Made by a program: the position numbers and the translations under genes. DNA of 64,000 nucleotides from Voacanga thouarsii. Taxonomy: Eukaryota; Streptophyta; Magnoliopsida; Gentianales; Apocynaceae. The DNA lies in the NCBI GenBank assembly GCA_026120185.1, contig JANUWF010002121.1, forward strand, positions 1 to 64,000, written 5' to 3'. Numbering within the stretch: position 1 is the stretch's first letter; each line of letters starts with the position of its first letter. The notes beneath the pieces were generated by a model, which had not been told where the DNA came from, did not search any database, and saw only the letters and a program-made list of their open reading frames with translations. Positions 9,719 through 21,361 of the stretch are shown in pieces.

Positions 9719-12700
9719 TGTAATACCCCGCCCAAAACCACCTTTGACTAAGAGAAAAAGTCATGCATTGCATAGCATCTTGCATTTTGTGTGGTAGCTA
9801 GAATAATTTTATTTGCATGGATGCATGTGAATTTTTCCGCTACTCTTGCATTTGAATTAATTGATGTGAAATAGTTGTGTTGTTAAAGACTTTTTTAAGG
9901 GAGGTTTGGTCGAAGATTTTGAAGGATGAGTATTGGGGTGGTAAGAATTTCTTGTAGAAAAATTAGCATTGGAGTTGTTTTGGAATAGCGGGGAGGTTGG
10001 TGATTTCCTTTGGTGATCCGAGTTCGAATCCTACCTTTTGTGAAGTAAGTATCTCTTCTTGAAATTCTTTTCTTTAGACCATTTCTTATGTTGGCCGAAA
10101 AAGAATCTAGCTATCCTAGAGAAATTTTAGTATTTTTACTCCAACGAAATAAGTCTCTATATTTATTTCCTAAATCCAAGGACTTTGATGTGAATAAAGT
10201 TCACCTTTAATTTTCAGCTTGTGTTCCTTAGGATTTTCGAAAAAACCCTAGCTAGTAATTAAAATATTAGCTTGATTTTAGTTATATAGATGTTGCCATG
10301 GATAGGTGGAATTAATGAATCCTTTTCCTAGTAGGAAATCTTGTTGATTTTAATCCTAGAATGTTAGCTAAAAATCTGGAAAAAATTCCAGCAAGTGCCG
10401 CCACTTCTTGGAGGACTTGTAGCTTAATCCAAACTCTTCTAGGACTAGAGGAAATCCTATCCAAATCCTTGATAAAACCCGATTTTATTTCAATCCAAAT
10501 TCAACTAGGATTTCTTCCATTTCCTAGCTGAATTTCGGCAGCTTTGTATCTACATAAGCTGTCCGAAATTCCAGCCAACTTTAGTTACAATCCAACTCTG
10601 AAAATCCTAGCTCAAAACACCTACAACACTCCTTAATAATTCAACTACTCTAGCTGCACAAAACCAGAATTTCTATCACCAAAAATTACTAATTTTCGAC
10701 AGCTTGGAAACAAGAAAAATTCGGTCAGCTTGCACAGAAATTTTCGTCCAGCTGTGCACTCCAAAACACACGAAATTTTGCACTCCAAAACCTACCAAAA
10801 CTCCTTGTTGATTAAGCCAATATCAGTGCCCAAAACCCTCACATTTTCCCTAGAAATTTCGGCAGAATTACAGCTTGAGAAATCCAGATTTTATTCTCCT
10901 CTTGTTCAGCGATTTTCACAGCACTTGCACAGGATTTTCAGTCAACAAAATTCACTCAAACTCTTCCTTGTTTGGCCCAAAATTCTGAACACATACAGCC
11001 CTTCCTTTGAGTAGTGTTTCGGCCAGCTTAGAGGAGCAAATTGCAGAATTTTTTCCTCCATAAAACTCCCCTAAAATCGGCAGCAAGGAGGCGCGCGCAA
11101 GCTGGAAATTTCACCTTTGCTGTCCAAGAAACCTAAAGCCATTAGGAGTCTATCTAAACATCACCATCTAACCCTAAACCAATCTTCTCCAACTTTAAAT
11201 CATAACCACTGTTTACCCTCTCCATTCTACATGAAAATTTCAGCAACTTCTCTCTGCAAATTTTCGAAAATACCAGAGTTGTTCCAAGCAAAAATCGAAC
11301 ACACCTTAAGGTAAGCACAAATCCTTTCAACCTCTTGATGCCGTTTTCTCTAATGATTCTTTTCTCTTTCTTCTACCCTTAAATCACGCCCTATAGAGGC
11401 TGATTTCCTCTTCCTCCTTAATTTTCGGTCAAGTGAAGCAAAGGAGGTAGCTTCTCTCTTCTTCTCAAGCGAACTCGGGACGATCACCATAGGAGCATCG
11501 AGACCTCATTACTCGGTAGTCGCAAGGTAAGGGAATACCCTCCCTTGATGTCGAAAGTAAAGTGTAATGGTGTTTATTAGCGAGATAAACATGTGGTTGT
11601 AGTATTTGATCTTTGGGGATTGAATAGTTTACTTGGAATTAAATAGGAGATTGCGAATTGTTATGAAAATAAATGGGATTAGAGCATGTTTGAATTAATT
11701 GAGACCCTGATCATGATATTATATGGTTTAGATCAGGAGGATAATTGAGGAAAGCCAGCGGTGATTTTTATCGCATTTATTTGAGGCATATCAAGTAAGT
11801 CCTTGCATAAACTCTTTTATTAAATGTTGTGATGGTAAGTCATTTTATAAACTGTTTTGTTAAAGGTTGTGATGGCAAGTCCATGTTGTGAAGCTTTGTA
11901 AAGCTATTGTTAAACTATGTTTGCTTGGGTTGTAAACGTGGATATTTATTCCTTAAACGGTTTTGTCAAACTAACGGTTTTTTAGAAATCTCTTTTAAAG
12001 AAAATCACGTTTTACAAAGCTAAGGTTTGGAAATATTTTGAATTAGGAATTGACGGATATGTTCGTTGAGTACTCAATACGGGTAGGCTAACAATACTAG
12101 TCTTGGAGGGCTAGCGTAAGTCTTCTGGCAGGAGGCCACCTCCAGAAGATGAACTTACTTGAAAAGGCGACAGTGTTGGTTGGTCAGGCCAGTCCGAGCT
12201 AGCATTATGCCTGAAAGGTATTATTTATATTCCCGGCATGGACACCCGGATGGTTTTGTTGGGTGTAGAGATGGCGGAGTATCTCACCCGGTGGTCTGTA
12301 CACTCACCTTGATCAGAGCGCCCAACGTGTGGTAATCTGGTCCGGACAAGGTGCACAAAGTGTGGCCTTGGCCAATTTGTTCTCATGGAGCCCAACGTGT
12401 GGTGACATGACTTTTATCCGAGTGGAGGATTTATTTTGTACAAAGTGTGACAATGATAAAAACCCACTCCTTGCGAAAAGAGATTGTTTATGACTTGCCA
12501 AATTATTTTTACAAATGTTTTACACTTTGCATACACGAACTATTTAAAAACACCATGTGCACACACAGGACTTACTGAGATTTATTCTCACACCGTTTTA
12601 CATCATGTTTTCAGGGGATAGACTGTGCTGAGTCAGCGGGGCATGTAATAGTTGAAGCTTTTGCTATTTTCTCTATCCGTTCTAGGAGACATTTATTGCT

Positions 12701-12899
12701 TATGCTTCTAGATAATATTTTATTTTATTCCTTTTTGCTCCAAGTTGAGCCTGATGTAATACGAATATTTCATTATTTATGTAAGTTGATTCTTTTGGAG
12801 ATTGCTTTTATATTTTATACCTCGTTCTAAAGATCCCTTGTCCTACGGGACGGGGCGACATTCTCGCCCTTTTAGGGTATGTAGTCGTGGGGTGTTACA
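9719..12899 (+). repeat. Gypsy LTR2 (3181 bp, shared between unit 1 and unit 2)
   Basis: It has the same TG...CA ends as LTR1 and is collinear throughout. It shares many single-base variants with LTR3 against LTR1, for example TACATAAG at the TATA position (10551-10558) and GTGTGGTAGCTAG near 9790. This suggests units 1 and 2 duplicated or converted more recently. A gap of about 30 bp relative to LTR1 lies near 11982. Confidence 0.93.
9972..10033 (+). other. tRNA-like module in LTR2
   Basis: This is the best-preserved LTR copy: TGGAATAGCGG (A-box-like, 9981-9991) and AGTTCGAATCC (B box, 10021-10031), with A-to-B spacing of about 40 bp. It begins 253 bp into the LTR. Confidence 0.6.
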
Positions 12900-12901
12900 A
12901 G

Positions 12902-12914
12902 TGGTATCAGAGCC
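12902..12914 (+). other. Primer binding site, unit 2 (initiator Met-tRNA)
   Basis: TGGTATCAGAGCC lies two bases after the LTR2 end, identical to unit 1. Confidence 0.95.
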
Positions 12915-13485
12915 ATGGTTTAGGCAATTACTTGACTTATGGGGTTCTATTTTCTTAAGTATTCTGACCTGGTGCTAATTTTTATCTTTTGTTTATAGGA
13001 TGGTTAATAGAGTTGTTGTGGTGTAGTGGTTAGAGCCTTAGGATTAGTTCTTGAGGTCTTGGGTTCAAATTCCATCATAGGGAGACCCGATAGTTCCGTG
13101 GGGTGGCTGGTGGAACCTGCCTCTGATGACTCCGATACTTCTGTTGAAACTAGGGAGAGTCGAACATATAAGACCAACAGCTTTTACTCTTTCTTTCTTT
13201 GGATTTTGCTTACCTTTGTTTGTTTATCTTTTTCTTAAGGGAGCATGTGGCTCATAGAGCCTATTAATCATTTTAAATAAAAAGGGTATCGTATGAGATG
13301 ACCCCTTCTGTTCTGCAAAGAATGGTTTATATGACAAGCATGAGTTTCGTTTATTACTTGATTTAACTTTGCACGTTATCATCACATTCTCTTTTAGATG
13401 GGTACATTACTATCAACTGATCATGCACCTAATCATATTCTATTTACCCTTGATAACCATCTGACCCTGAGTAAATGTGATTAAG
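12915..13485 (+). other. Untranslated leader of gypsy unit 2
   Basis: It is collinear with the unit 1 leader and carries the tRNA-like module at 13010-13083. A 70-codon frame at 13026-13238 runs through the module and is not kept in unit 1, so I do not call it a gene. Confidence 0.7.
13010..13083 (+). other. tRNA-like module in leader of unit 2
   Basis: TGGTGTAGTGG (13019-13029) fits the plant SINE/tRNA A box and GGTTCAAATTCC (13062-13073) fits the B box closely, 43 bp apart. It is a better A box than in unit 1 and nearly the same as the solo LTR copy at 48380 and 48423. Confidence 0.65.
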
Positions 13486-14370
13486 ATGGCACCAAGACGC
13501 CGAACAGTTGTGCATAGCAGAACAATGCAGGAGAGTGCATCCTCCACCCCGGAATTTGAGCAGGTGCATCGTTCCACCGCCAATGTGGAAGAGCACCTGC
13601 CAGGAGAGCAGGAGATGGCTTCGGAGAGGTCACGGGATGTGACCATGGGTCAGGCTTTCGACAAGATGGCCTCGATTCTACAGAACTTGACCGAAAAAGT
13701 GGACAAGGTGGCCAGGAAACCACCGCGGGGAGAAGATGAGGCTTTGGAGCGTTTCCTGAAGTTCCAACCTCCCACATTCCAAGGGGAGGTGGAACAGGAT
13801 GAGAAACCCGAGCAATGGATTGAGCAAATGGAGGACATTTTCGCTACTCTCCTGTACTCGGAAGAAAGGATGGTAAAGTTTCCTGCTTTTGGGCTAAGGG
13901 GACCGTCTCGGGCTTGGTGGCAGCGAGTACGGGGTGATTGGGACAAGGAGGAGCAGGAGTGGACTTGGGATGATTTTACGGAGGCTTTCCGGGCCGAGTA
14001 CATTCCTCGATGGGTAGCTGAGAAGAGGAAGGATGAATTCCAGACCCTCAGGCAGGGAGGCATGACTGTGGCCCAATATGCAGCCCGGTTCATGCAGTTG
14101 TCCAAATACTGCAAGTGCTTGGTAGATACGGAGCAGAAGCGCACTCGGCAATTCGTGAAAGGGCTAAGGCCAGATTTGAGGAGGGCGTTGGCTCCATCCC
14201 CGCCAACGTCGTACATTGCGGCTGTGGACGCAGCCTCTTGGACGGAGAACAAAGATCGGCACCGACCGGTGAACCGACCCTTCCAACCAAGTCGACCACC
14301 TATGAGGCCTTCAGGCAATAAGCGACCAGCGGGTTCTATGCCGTGGGGAAATCGGGGTAAGCAGCCCTGA
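13486..14370 (+). pseudogene. Ty3/gypsy gag, unit 2 (294 codons open)
   Basis: This is the best gag copy: one frame from ATG 13486 to TGA 14368-14370. The gag core has AWWQRVRGDW, DDFTEAFRAEYIP and MQLSKYC, then a basic, Pro-rich end. The TGA is shared with unit 1 and followed in frame by the zinc knuckles. So either the stop predates both copies (CGA to TGA at a CpG is the simplest change), or the family reads through it. I list it as a pseudogene because the gag-pol unit as a whole is broken. Confidence 0.8.
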
Positions 14371-16736
14371 GTGCCTGTAGCCGGATCGATGCAAGGCGGC
14401 TCGAATCGCCGATCGTGTGGGAAGCGAGGCCACACCGAGAGAAATTGCTGGGGTAGCGGGGGTGTGAGAAGGTGTTTCAACTGCGGAGACCCAGGACATC
14501 TGAGGAACGTCTGCCCCAAACCCTTAAGGACTGAGCAGACCACGCCGACCCAGCCAATGGGAGGCAACAGAGGTGCCGCTACTGGACCAGCCGGAGCGGG
14601 AGGCCTGAAGCCCCAGGTGAAGGCTAAAGTTTTTGCCCTAAGCCGAGAGGAGGTCGGAGCGGACGCCGCCGTAATCGAAGGTAACCTTTCTATCCAAAGT
14701 TGTCTTGTTAATGTTCTGATAGATCCAGGATCTACACACTCTTATGTAAGTAAAGTATGTGCTTCACGTCTGGGCTGGGAAGGAAATGAGCTACCTTATA
14801 CCCTAGTAGTTAGTTCCCCCTTGGGAAAGGTGGTGGAAGCAGGCAAGAAAATGGGAAGTTGTGGAGTTGAGGTTGGGAAGGAGATTCGGAGGCCGACCTT
14901 AAAATCCTGGCCATGGACGGTTATGACTTGATCTTGGGCATGGACTGGTTGTCGAAGCACGGAGCTCGTGTGGACTGCAAGACTAAGACAGTGCAGTCTG
15001 TGAGACATGGACGGGATGTAATTGAATTCAATGGCAAGCGAACGAAGGAACTGAAATTTCTTATTGCTGGAGCTAAAGCCCAGAAGTTGCTCAAGAAAGG
15101 ATGTGCGGGATACTTGGCGTATCTCCTAAACAAACCAAAGGACCAGCGTACCTTGGAAAGTACGGAGGTGGTGAAAGACTTTTCGGATGTGTTCCCTACG
15201 GAGCTCACTTCCCTACCCCCTGAACGGGAAGTTGAGTTCACCGTGGATCTGATTCCCAGAGCAGAACTGGTATCCAGAACTCCCTACCAGATGGCACCGA
15301 CAGAGTTGAAGGAGTTAAGGGAGCAATTGGAACAACTGCTAAGGCAAGGCTACATTCGGCCGAGTACGTCACCGTGGGGAGCCCCGGTATTGTTTGTCAA
15401 GAAGAAAGATGGTACCTTGAGGCTATGTATCGATTATCGGGGACTGAACAATCTAACGATCAAGAATAAATACCCTCTACCCTTGATCGATGAGTTGTTT
15501 GATCAACTGCAGGGCGCTGCTTGCTTTTCGAAATTAAACCTACGGCAAGGATACTATCAGTTGAGGATCAAAGAAGAAGACATTCCTAAGACTGCATTTA
15601 ACACGCGGTATGGCCATTACGAATTTGTTGTAATGCCGTTCGGTGTAACCAACGAACCGGCAGTATTCATGGATTTGATGCATCGCATTTTCCAACCCTA
15701 CTTGGACAAGTTCGTGGTTATATTCATTGATGACACTCTGATCTACACCAAAAATCCGGAGGACCACGCGGAGCACTTAAAGTTGGTCCTAGAGATGCTA
15801 AGGGAATTCAAGCTTTACGCTAAGTTCAGTAAGTGTGAGTTTTGGCTGAGCTCAGTATCTTTCCTTGGTCACGTGATATCCAAGGAGGGGATCAAGGTGG
15901 ACCCTGCTAAGGTAGAAGCCGCAGCTAATTAGAAACAACTGGAGAACATTACCGAGATACGAAGTTTCCTTGGGTTGGCTGGGTACTATCGGCGTTTCAT
16001 GAAAAACTTCTCCACTTTAGCTTCACCGATGACACGACTGTTGAAGAAGGATGTCGTTTTTGCTTGGAGTGAGAAGTGCGAGAAGAGCTTCCAAGAACTT
16101 AAGAGGAGGTTGATTTCAGCACCCGTGCTGAGTTTGCCCGAGGATGATAAGCCCTATGCACTCTATACAGATGCATCCAAGGAAGGACTAGGAGCTGTGC
16201 TGATGCAGGAAGGGAAAGTCATAGCTTATGCATCTAGGCAGCTAAAGCTACCCGAAGTTAATTATCCCATGCATGACCTACAGCTAGCAGCTATAGTGTT
16301 CGCCATGAAGAAATGGCGACATTACTAGTATGGTGCGTAATACGAGGTCTTTACGGACCATACGAGTTTGAAATATATCTTTACGCAAAAGGACTTGAAT
16401 TTCCGGCAGCGTAGCTGGATGGAGTTCCTGGAAGAATATAAGTGCCCCATTAACTATCACCCGGGTAAAGCAAATGTGGTAGCAGACGCTCTAAGTCGGA
16501 CGGTGAAAATGACACACGTGAGAATACAGGAGGTGTTGGTAGTCCAGAATATCCTAGAGAAAGAGGCGCAAGTGCAAAAGGGGAAGATCTGCGTGAGCAA
16601 CTTGACCCTGAAACCCGATCTGGACCAGGAAATTGTATCAGGTCAATAGGACAGTACAAAATTTCAAACTTTCAGGGAGAAAGAGATCGCGAGAGGAGGA
16701 GGAGATTTCCGAACCGATTAGAAAGGGGTATTATAA
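14371..16736 (+). pseudogene. Ty3/gypsy pol, unit 2: knuckle, protease, RT, RNase H (frameshift and stops)
   Basis: It keeps the full RT length that unit 1 lost. The first knuckle has lost its first Cys (Arg in RRSCGKRGH); the second, [14 protein letters not shown], is intact. The protease motif is LIDPGSTHSY. A 1-bp loss near 14887 shifts the frame; reading resumes at 14913-15932. RT catalytic Asp is Asn (FSKLNLRQ, 15537-15539), while FIDD is kept. Stops lie at 15930 (TAG), 16326 (TAG), 16338 (TAA), 16647 (TAG), 16719 (TAG) and the shared TAA at 16734. The RNase H catalytic Glu is Gln (HDLQ, 16281-16283). The copy is dead for reverse transcription. Confidence 0.88.
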
Positions 16737-18054
16737 TTTCACGACCATATTTGTGTACCGGACATCCAAGACTTAAGGAAGAGGATACTGGACGAAGCGC
16801 ACAAGAGCAAATTCACCATACACCCTGGGGAAGTAAAGATGTACCAATACCTGAAGAGGAAATATTAGTGGGCTGGAATGAAGAGGGATGTAGTTCAGCA
16901 TGTGTCAACCTGCCTGACATGCCAGAAGGTTAAGATGGAGCATAAGAAGTCTGCAGGTTTACTGCAACCGTTACCGATTCCCGAATGGAAATAGGAAGAG
17001 GTGACCATGGACTTTGTGACTGGCCTTCCGATGACCAAGTCACACAAAGATACGATCTGGGTGGTAGTGGACCGATTGACCAAGACAGCGCATTTCATAC
17101 CGGTAAACGTAAGGGACTCAATGGAAACGTTGGCTCAGACATATACCCGAGAAATTGTAAGGTTGCATGGTGTACCGTCGAGCATCGTGTTGAATAGGGA
17201 CCCTAGATTCACTTCAAGGTTCTGGGGTAAGTTCCAGGTGTCCTTAGGCACGACCCTGAAATTCAGTACCTCTGCTCATCCGCAGACTGATGGTCAATCC
17301 GAAAGAGTCATTCAGATACTAGAAGACATGCTCCGAGCATGTATCTTGGACTTTGGAGACAAGTGGATTGAGTCTTTACCGCATGCAGAGTTAGCGTATA
17401 ACAACAACTATCAAGCGTTGATCGGAATAGCGCCGTACGAAGCACTGTATGGGCGAAAATGCCAAGTACCGATATATTGGGGATGGACAGAAGAAGGGAA
17501 CATTAAAAAGACTGGTGAAGTATGCATTCAGGAGATGACTGAAAAAATTACGCTAATTCGGGAAAGGCTAAGGGCAGCACAAAGCAGACAGAAAAGTTAT
17601 GCAAACTCTAGACGGAGGGAATTGGAGTTCCAGGTAGGTGACCGTGCATTCTTGATGTTGACTCCAAGTAGAGGAATCCTCAAACATCCGAGGGGAGGGA
17701 AGTTGAGTCCTAGGTACTTGGGACCATTCCCAATATTGGAGAAAATTGGACCGATTGGATCTACCTGATGGCCTAACCGGGATGCGTGACGTATTCCATG
17801 TCTCTCAGTTGAAAAGGTATAATCCCGATCCGAGTCATGTACTCAATGAGGAACCGTTGGAGTTGCAACCCAATCTGAGTTATGCGGAGAGACCCGTCAA
17901 GATCTTGGAGTGGAGTATTAAGATGCTCCGAAACAAGCAGATACCCATGGTTAAGATACTTTGGGATCATCATGGAGCACAGGATGCAACGTGGGAAACA
18001 GATGAATGGTTAAGACGAAAGTATCCGAGTATACTCGAAGGGTATGAAACCTGA
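16737..18054 (+). pseudogene. Ty3/gypsy integrase, unit 2
   Basis: Zinc-binding region, D-D-E core (MDFVTGLP, then a changed VLNRDPRF where other units have VSDRDP, then SERVIQ) and chromodomain-like tail. The second catalytic Asp stays in the NRDP context as the Asp after Arg or is lost, depending on alignment. TAG stops at 16866 and 16992 both stand where other units have Trp. An 11-bp deletion near 17750 lies between ACCG repeats and shifts the frame, which is then open at 17746-18054 to the natural TGA. Confidence 0.85.
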
Positions 18055-18075
18055 ATTTTGGGACGAAATTCTCTT

Positions 18076-18088
18076 AAGGGGGAGGGGA
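18076..18088 (+). other. Polypurine tract before LTR3
   Basis: AAGGGGGAGGGGA abuts LTR3. Confidence 0.9.
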
Positions 18089-21000
18089 TGTAATACCCCC
18101 CTCAAAACCACATTTGACTATGGGAAAAAGTCATGCATTGCATAGCATCTTGCATTTTGTGTGGTAGCTAGAATAATTTTATTTGCATGGATGCATGTGA
18201 ATTTTTCCGCTACTCTTGCATTTGAATTAATTGATGTGAAATAGTTGTGTTGTTAAAGACTTGTTTAAGGGAGGTTTGGTCGAAGATTTTGAAGGATGAG
18301 TATTGGGGTGGTAAGAATTTCTTGTAGAAAAATTAGCATTGGAGTTGTTTTGGAATAGCGGGGAGGTTGGTGATTTCCTTCGGTGAAGTAAGTATCTCTT
18401 CTTAAAATTCTTTTCTTTAGACCATTTCTTATGTTGGCCGAAAAAGAATCTAGCTATCCTAGAGAAATTTTAGTAGTTTTACTCCAAGGAAATAAGTCTC
18501 TATATTTATTTCCTAAATCCAAGGACTTTGATGTGAATAAAGTTCACCTTTAATTTTCAGCTCGTGTTCCTTAGGATCTTCGAAAAAACCCTAGCTAGTA
18601 ATTAAAATATTAGATTGATTTTAGTTAGATAGATGTTGCCATGGATAGGTGGAATTAATGAATCCTTTTCCTAGTAGGAAATCTTGTTGATTTTAATCCT
18701 AGAATGTTAGCTAAAAATCTGGAAAAAAATTCCAGCAAGTGCCGCCACTTCTTGAAGGACTTGTAGCTTAATCCAAACTCTTCTAGGACTAGAGGAAATC
18801 CTATCCAAATCCTTGATAAAACCAGATTTTATTTCAATCCAAATTCAACTAGGATTTCTTCCTTTTCCTAGCTGAATTTCGGCAGCTTTGTATCTACATA
18901 AGCTGTCCGAAATTCCAGCCAACTTTAGTTACAATCCAACTCTGAAAATCCTAGCTCAAAACACCTAGAACACTCCTTAATAATTCAACTACCCTAGCTA
19001 CACAAAACCAGAATTTCTATCACCAAAAATTACTGATTTTCGGCAGCTTGGAAACCAGAAAAATTTGGTCAGCTTGCACAGAAATTTTCGTCCTGCTGTG
19101 CACTCCAAAACACACGAAATTTTGCACTCCAAAACCTACCAAAACTCCTTATTCATTAAGCCAATATCAGCGCCCAAAACCCTCACCTTTTCCCTGGAAA
19201 TTTTGGCAGAATTACAGCTTGAACGATCTAGATTTTATTCTCCTCTTGTTCAGGGATTTTCACAGCACTTGCACAGGATTTTCAGTCAACAAAATTCACT
19301 CAAACTCTTCCTTGTTTGGCCCAAAATTCTGAACACACACAACCCTTCCTTTGAGCAGTGTTTCGGCCAGCTTAGAGGAGCAAATTGTAGAATTTTTTCC
19401 TCCATAAAACTCCCCTAAAATCGGCAGCAAGGAGGCGCGCGCAAGCTGGAAATTTCGCCTTTGCTGTCCAAGAAACCTAAAGCCATTAGAAGTCTATCTA
19501 AACTTCACCATCTAACCCTAAACCAATCTTCTCCAACTTTAAATCACAACCACCGTTTACCCTCTCCATTCTACACGAAAATTTCAGCAACTTCTCTCTG
19601 TAAATTTTCGAAAATACCAGAGTTGTTCCAAGCAAAAATCGAACACACCTTAAGGTAAGCACAAATCCTTTCAACCTCTTGATGCCGTTTTCTCTAATGA
19701 TTCTTTTCTCTTTCTTCTACCCATAAATAACGCCCTATAGAGGCTGATTTCCTCTTCCTCCTTAATTTTTCGTTCAAGTGAAGCAAAAGAGGTAGCTTCT
19801 CTCTTCTTCTCAAGTGAACTCGGTACGATCACCATAGGAGCATCGAGACCTCATTACCCGGTAGTCGCAAGGTAAGGGAATACCCTCCCGTTGTCGAAAG
19901 AAAAGTGTAATGGTGTTTATTAGCGAGATAAACATGTGGTTGTAGTATTTGATTTTTGGGGATTGAATAGTTTACTTGGAATTAAATAGGAGATTGAGAA
20001 TTGTTATGAAAATAAATGGGATTAGAGCATGTTTGAATTAATTGTGACCCTGATCATGATATTATATGGTTTAGATCAGGAGGATAATTGAGGAAAGCCA
20101 GCGGTGATTTTTATCGCATTTATCTGAGGCATATCAAGTAAGTCCTTGCATAAACTCTTTTATTAAATGTTGTGATGGTAAGTCATTTTATAAACTGTTT
20201 TGTTAAAGATTGTGATGGCAAGTCCATGTTGTGATGCTTTGTAAAGCTATTGTTAAACTATGTTTGCTTGGGTTGTAAACGTGGATATTTATTCCTTAAA
20301 CAGTTTTGTCAAACTAACGGTTTTATCAAGAAAACTATTCTTTTCCTTAAATTTTTAGAAATCTCTTTTAAAGAAAACCACGTTTTACAAAGCCAAGATT
20401 TGGAAATATTTTGAATCAGGAATTGACGGATATGTTCGTTGAGTACTCAATACGGGTAGGCTAACAATACTAGTCTTGGAGGGCTAGCGTAAGTCTTCTG
20501 GCTGGAGGCCACCTCCAGAAGATGAACTCTGCTTGAAAAGGCAACAGTGTTGGTTGGTCAGGCCAGTCCGAGCTAGCATTATGCCTGAAAGGTATTATTT
20601 ATATTCCCGGCATGCACACCCGGATAGTTTTGTTAGGTGTAGAGATGGAGGAGTATCTCACCCGGTGGGCTGTACACTCACCTTAATCAGAGCGCCCAAC
20701 GTGTGGTAATCTGGTCCGGACAGGGTGCACAAAGTGTGGTGCCTTGGCCAATTTGTTCTCATGGAGCCCAACGTGTGGTGACATGACTTTTATCCGAGTG
20801 GAGGATTTATTTTGTACAAAGTGTGACAATGAGAAAAACCCACTCCTTGCGAAAAGAGATTGTTTATGACTTGCCAAATTATTTTTACTAATGTTTTACA
20901 CTTTGCATACACGAACTATTTAAAAACACCATGTGCACACACAGGACTTACTGAAATTTATTCTCACACCGTTTTACATCATGTTTTCAGGGGATAGACT

Positions 21001-21361
21001 ATGCTGAGTCAGCGGGGCATGTAATAGTTGAAGCTTTTGCTATTTTCTCTATCCGTTCTAGGAGACATTTATTTCTTGTGCTTCTAGATAATATTTTATT
21101 TTATTTCGTTTTGCTCCAAGTTGAGCCTGATGTAATAAGAATATTTCTTTATTTATCTAAGTTGTTCCTTTTGGAGATTGCCTTTATATTTTATACCTCA
21201 TTCTAAAGACCCCTTGTCCTACGGGACGGGGCGACATCCCCGCCCTTTTAGGGTACGTAGTCGTGGAATTTTGGTGCTTGAGTATTCCTGTAACACCCCT
21301 TGTCCTACGGGACGGGGCGATATCCCCGCCTTTTTAGGGTACGTAGTCGTGGGGTGTTACT
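18089..21361 (+). repeat. Gypsy LTR3, right end of the array, with rearranged terminus
   Basis: It is collinear with LTR1 and LTR2 but differs in two ways. A 27-bp deletion between GTGA repeats near 18385 removes the B box of the tRNA-like module. The last 58 bp (21209-21266) are repeated at 21295-21352 with an inverted piece between. No primer site follows; copia LTR sequence begins at 21362. The last base reads T (21361) where the family has A. Confidence 0.9.
18342..18386 (+). other. Truncated tRNA-like module in LTR3
   Basis: The GAGTTGTTTTGGAATAGCGG part is kept, but the B box and its flanks are deleted. The sequence jumps from CTTCGGTGA to AGTAAGTATC. LTR2 has GTGA on both sides of the lost 27 bp, a typical short-repeat deletion. 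Confidence 0.65.

Larger units (their letters stand above)
1..21361 (+). mobile_element. Tandem array of Tekay/Del-like Ty3/gypsy chromovirus with shared LTRs
   Basis: Three internal regions (the first cut by the window edge) alternate with three LTRs of about 3.2 kb. At LTR1 and LTR2 the polypurine tract abuts the left LTR end, and a primer site matching initiator Met-tRNA follows two bases after the right end. No target duplication or host DNA lies between units, so neighbours share one LTR. Primer-site spacing is 8134 bp between units 1 and 2. Domain order is gag, zinc knuckles, protease, RT, RNase H, integrase and a chromodomain-like tail, which fits Ty3/gypsy chromoviruses. Assignment to Tekay/Del rests on protein motifs and LTR length, not on a tree. 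The array joins copia A sequence on the right at 21362. Confidence 0.93.

Noticed and set aside
13650..14567. Long minus-strand open frame (305 codons) across gag of unit 2
   Set aside because: It is antisense to a well-recognised gag, its protein matches nothing I know, and in unit 1 the frame is broken into pieces. A shadow of biased codon use.
21289..21360. A separate 72-bp mini-element with TGTAACACC...GGTGTTAC ends
   Set aside because: The ends are explained by the inverted and direct duplication of the LTR3 terminus; no target duplication around it.
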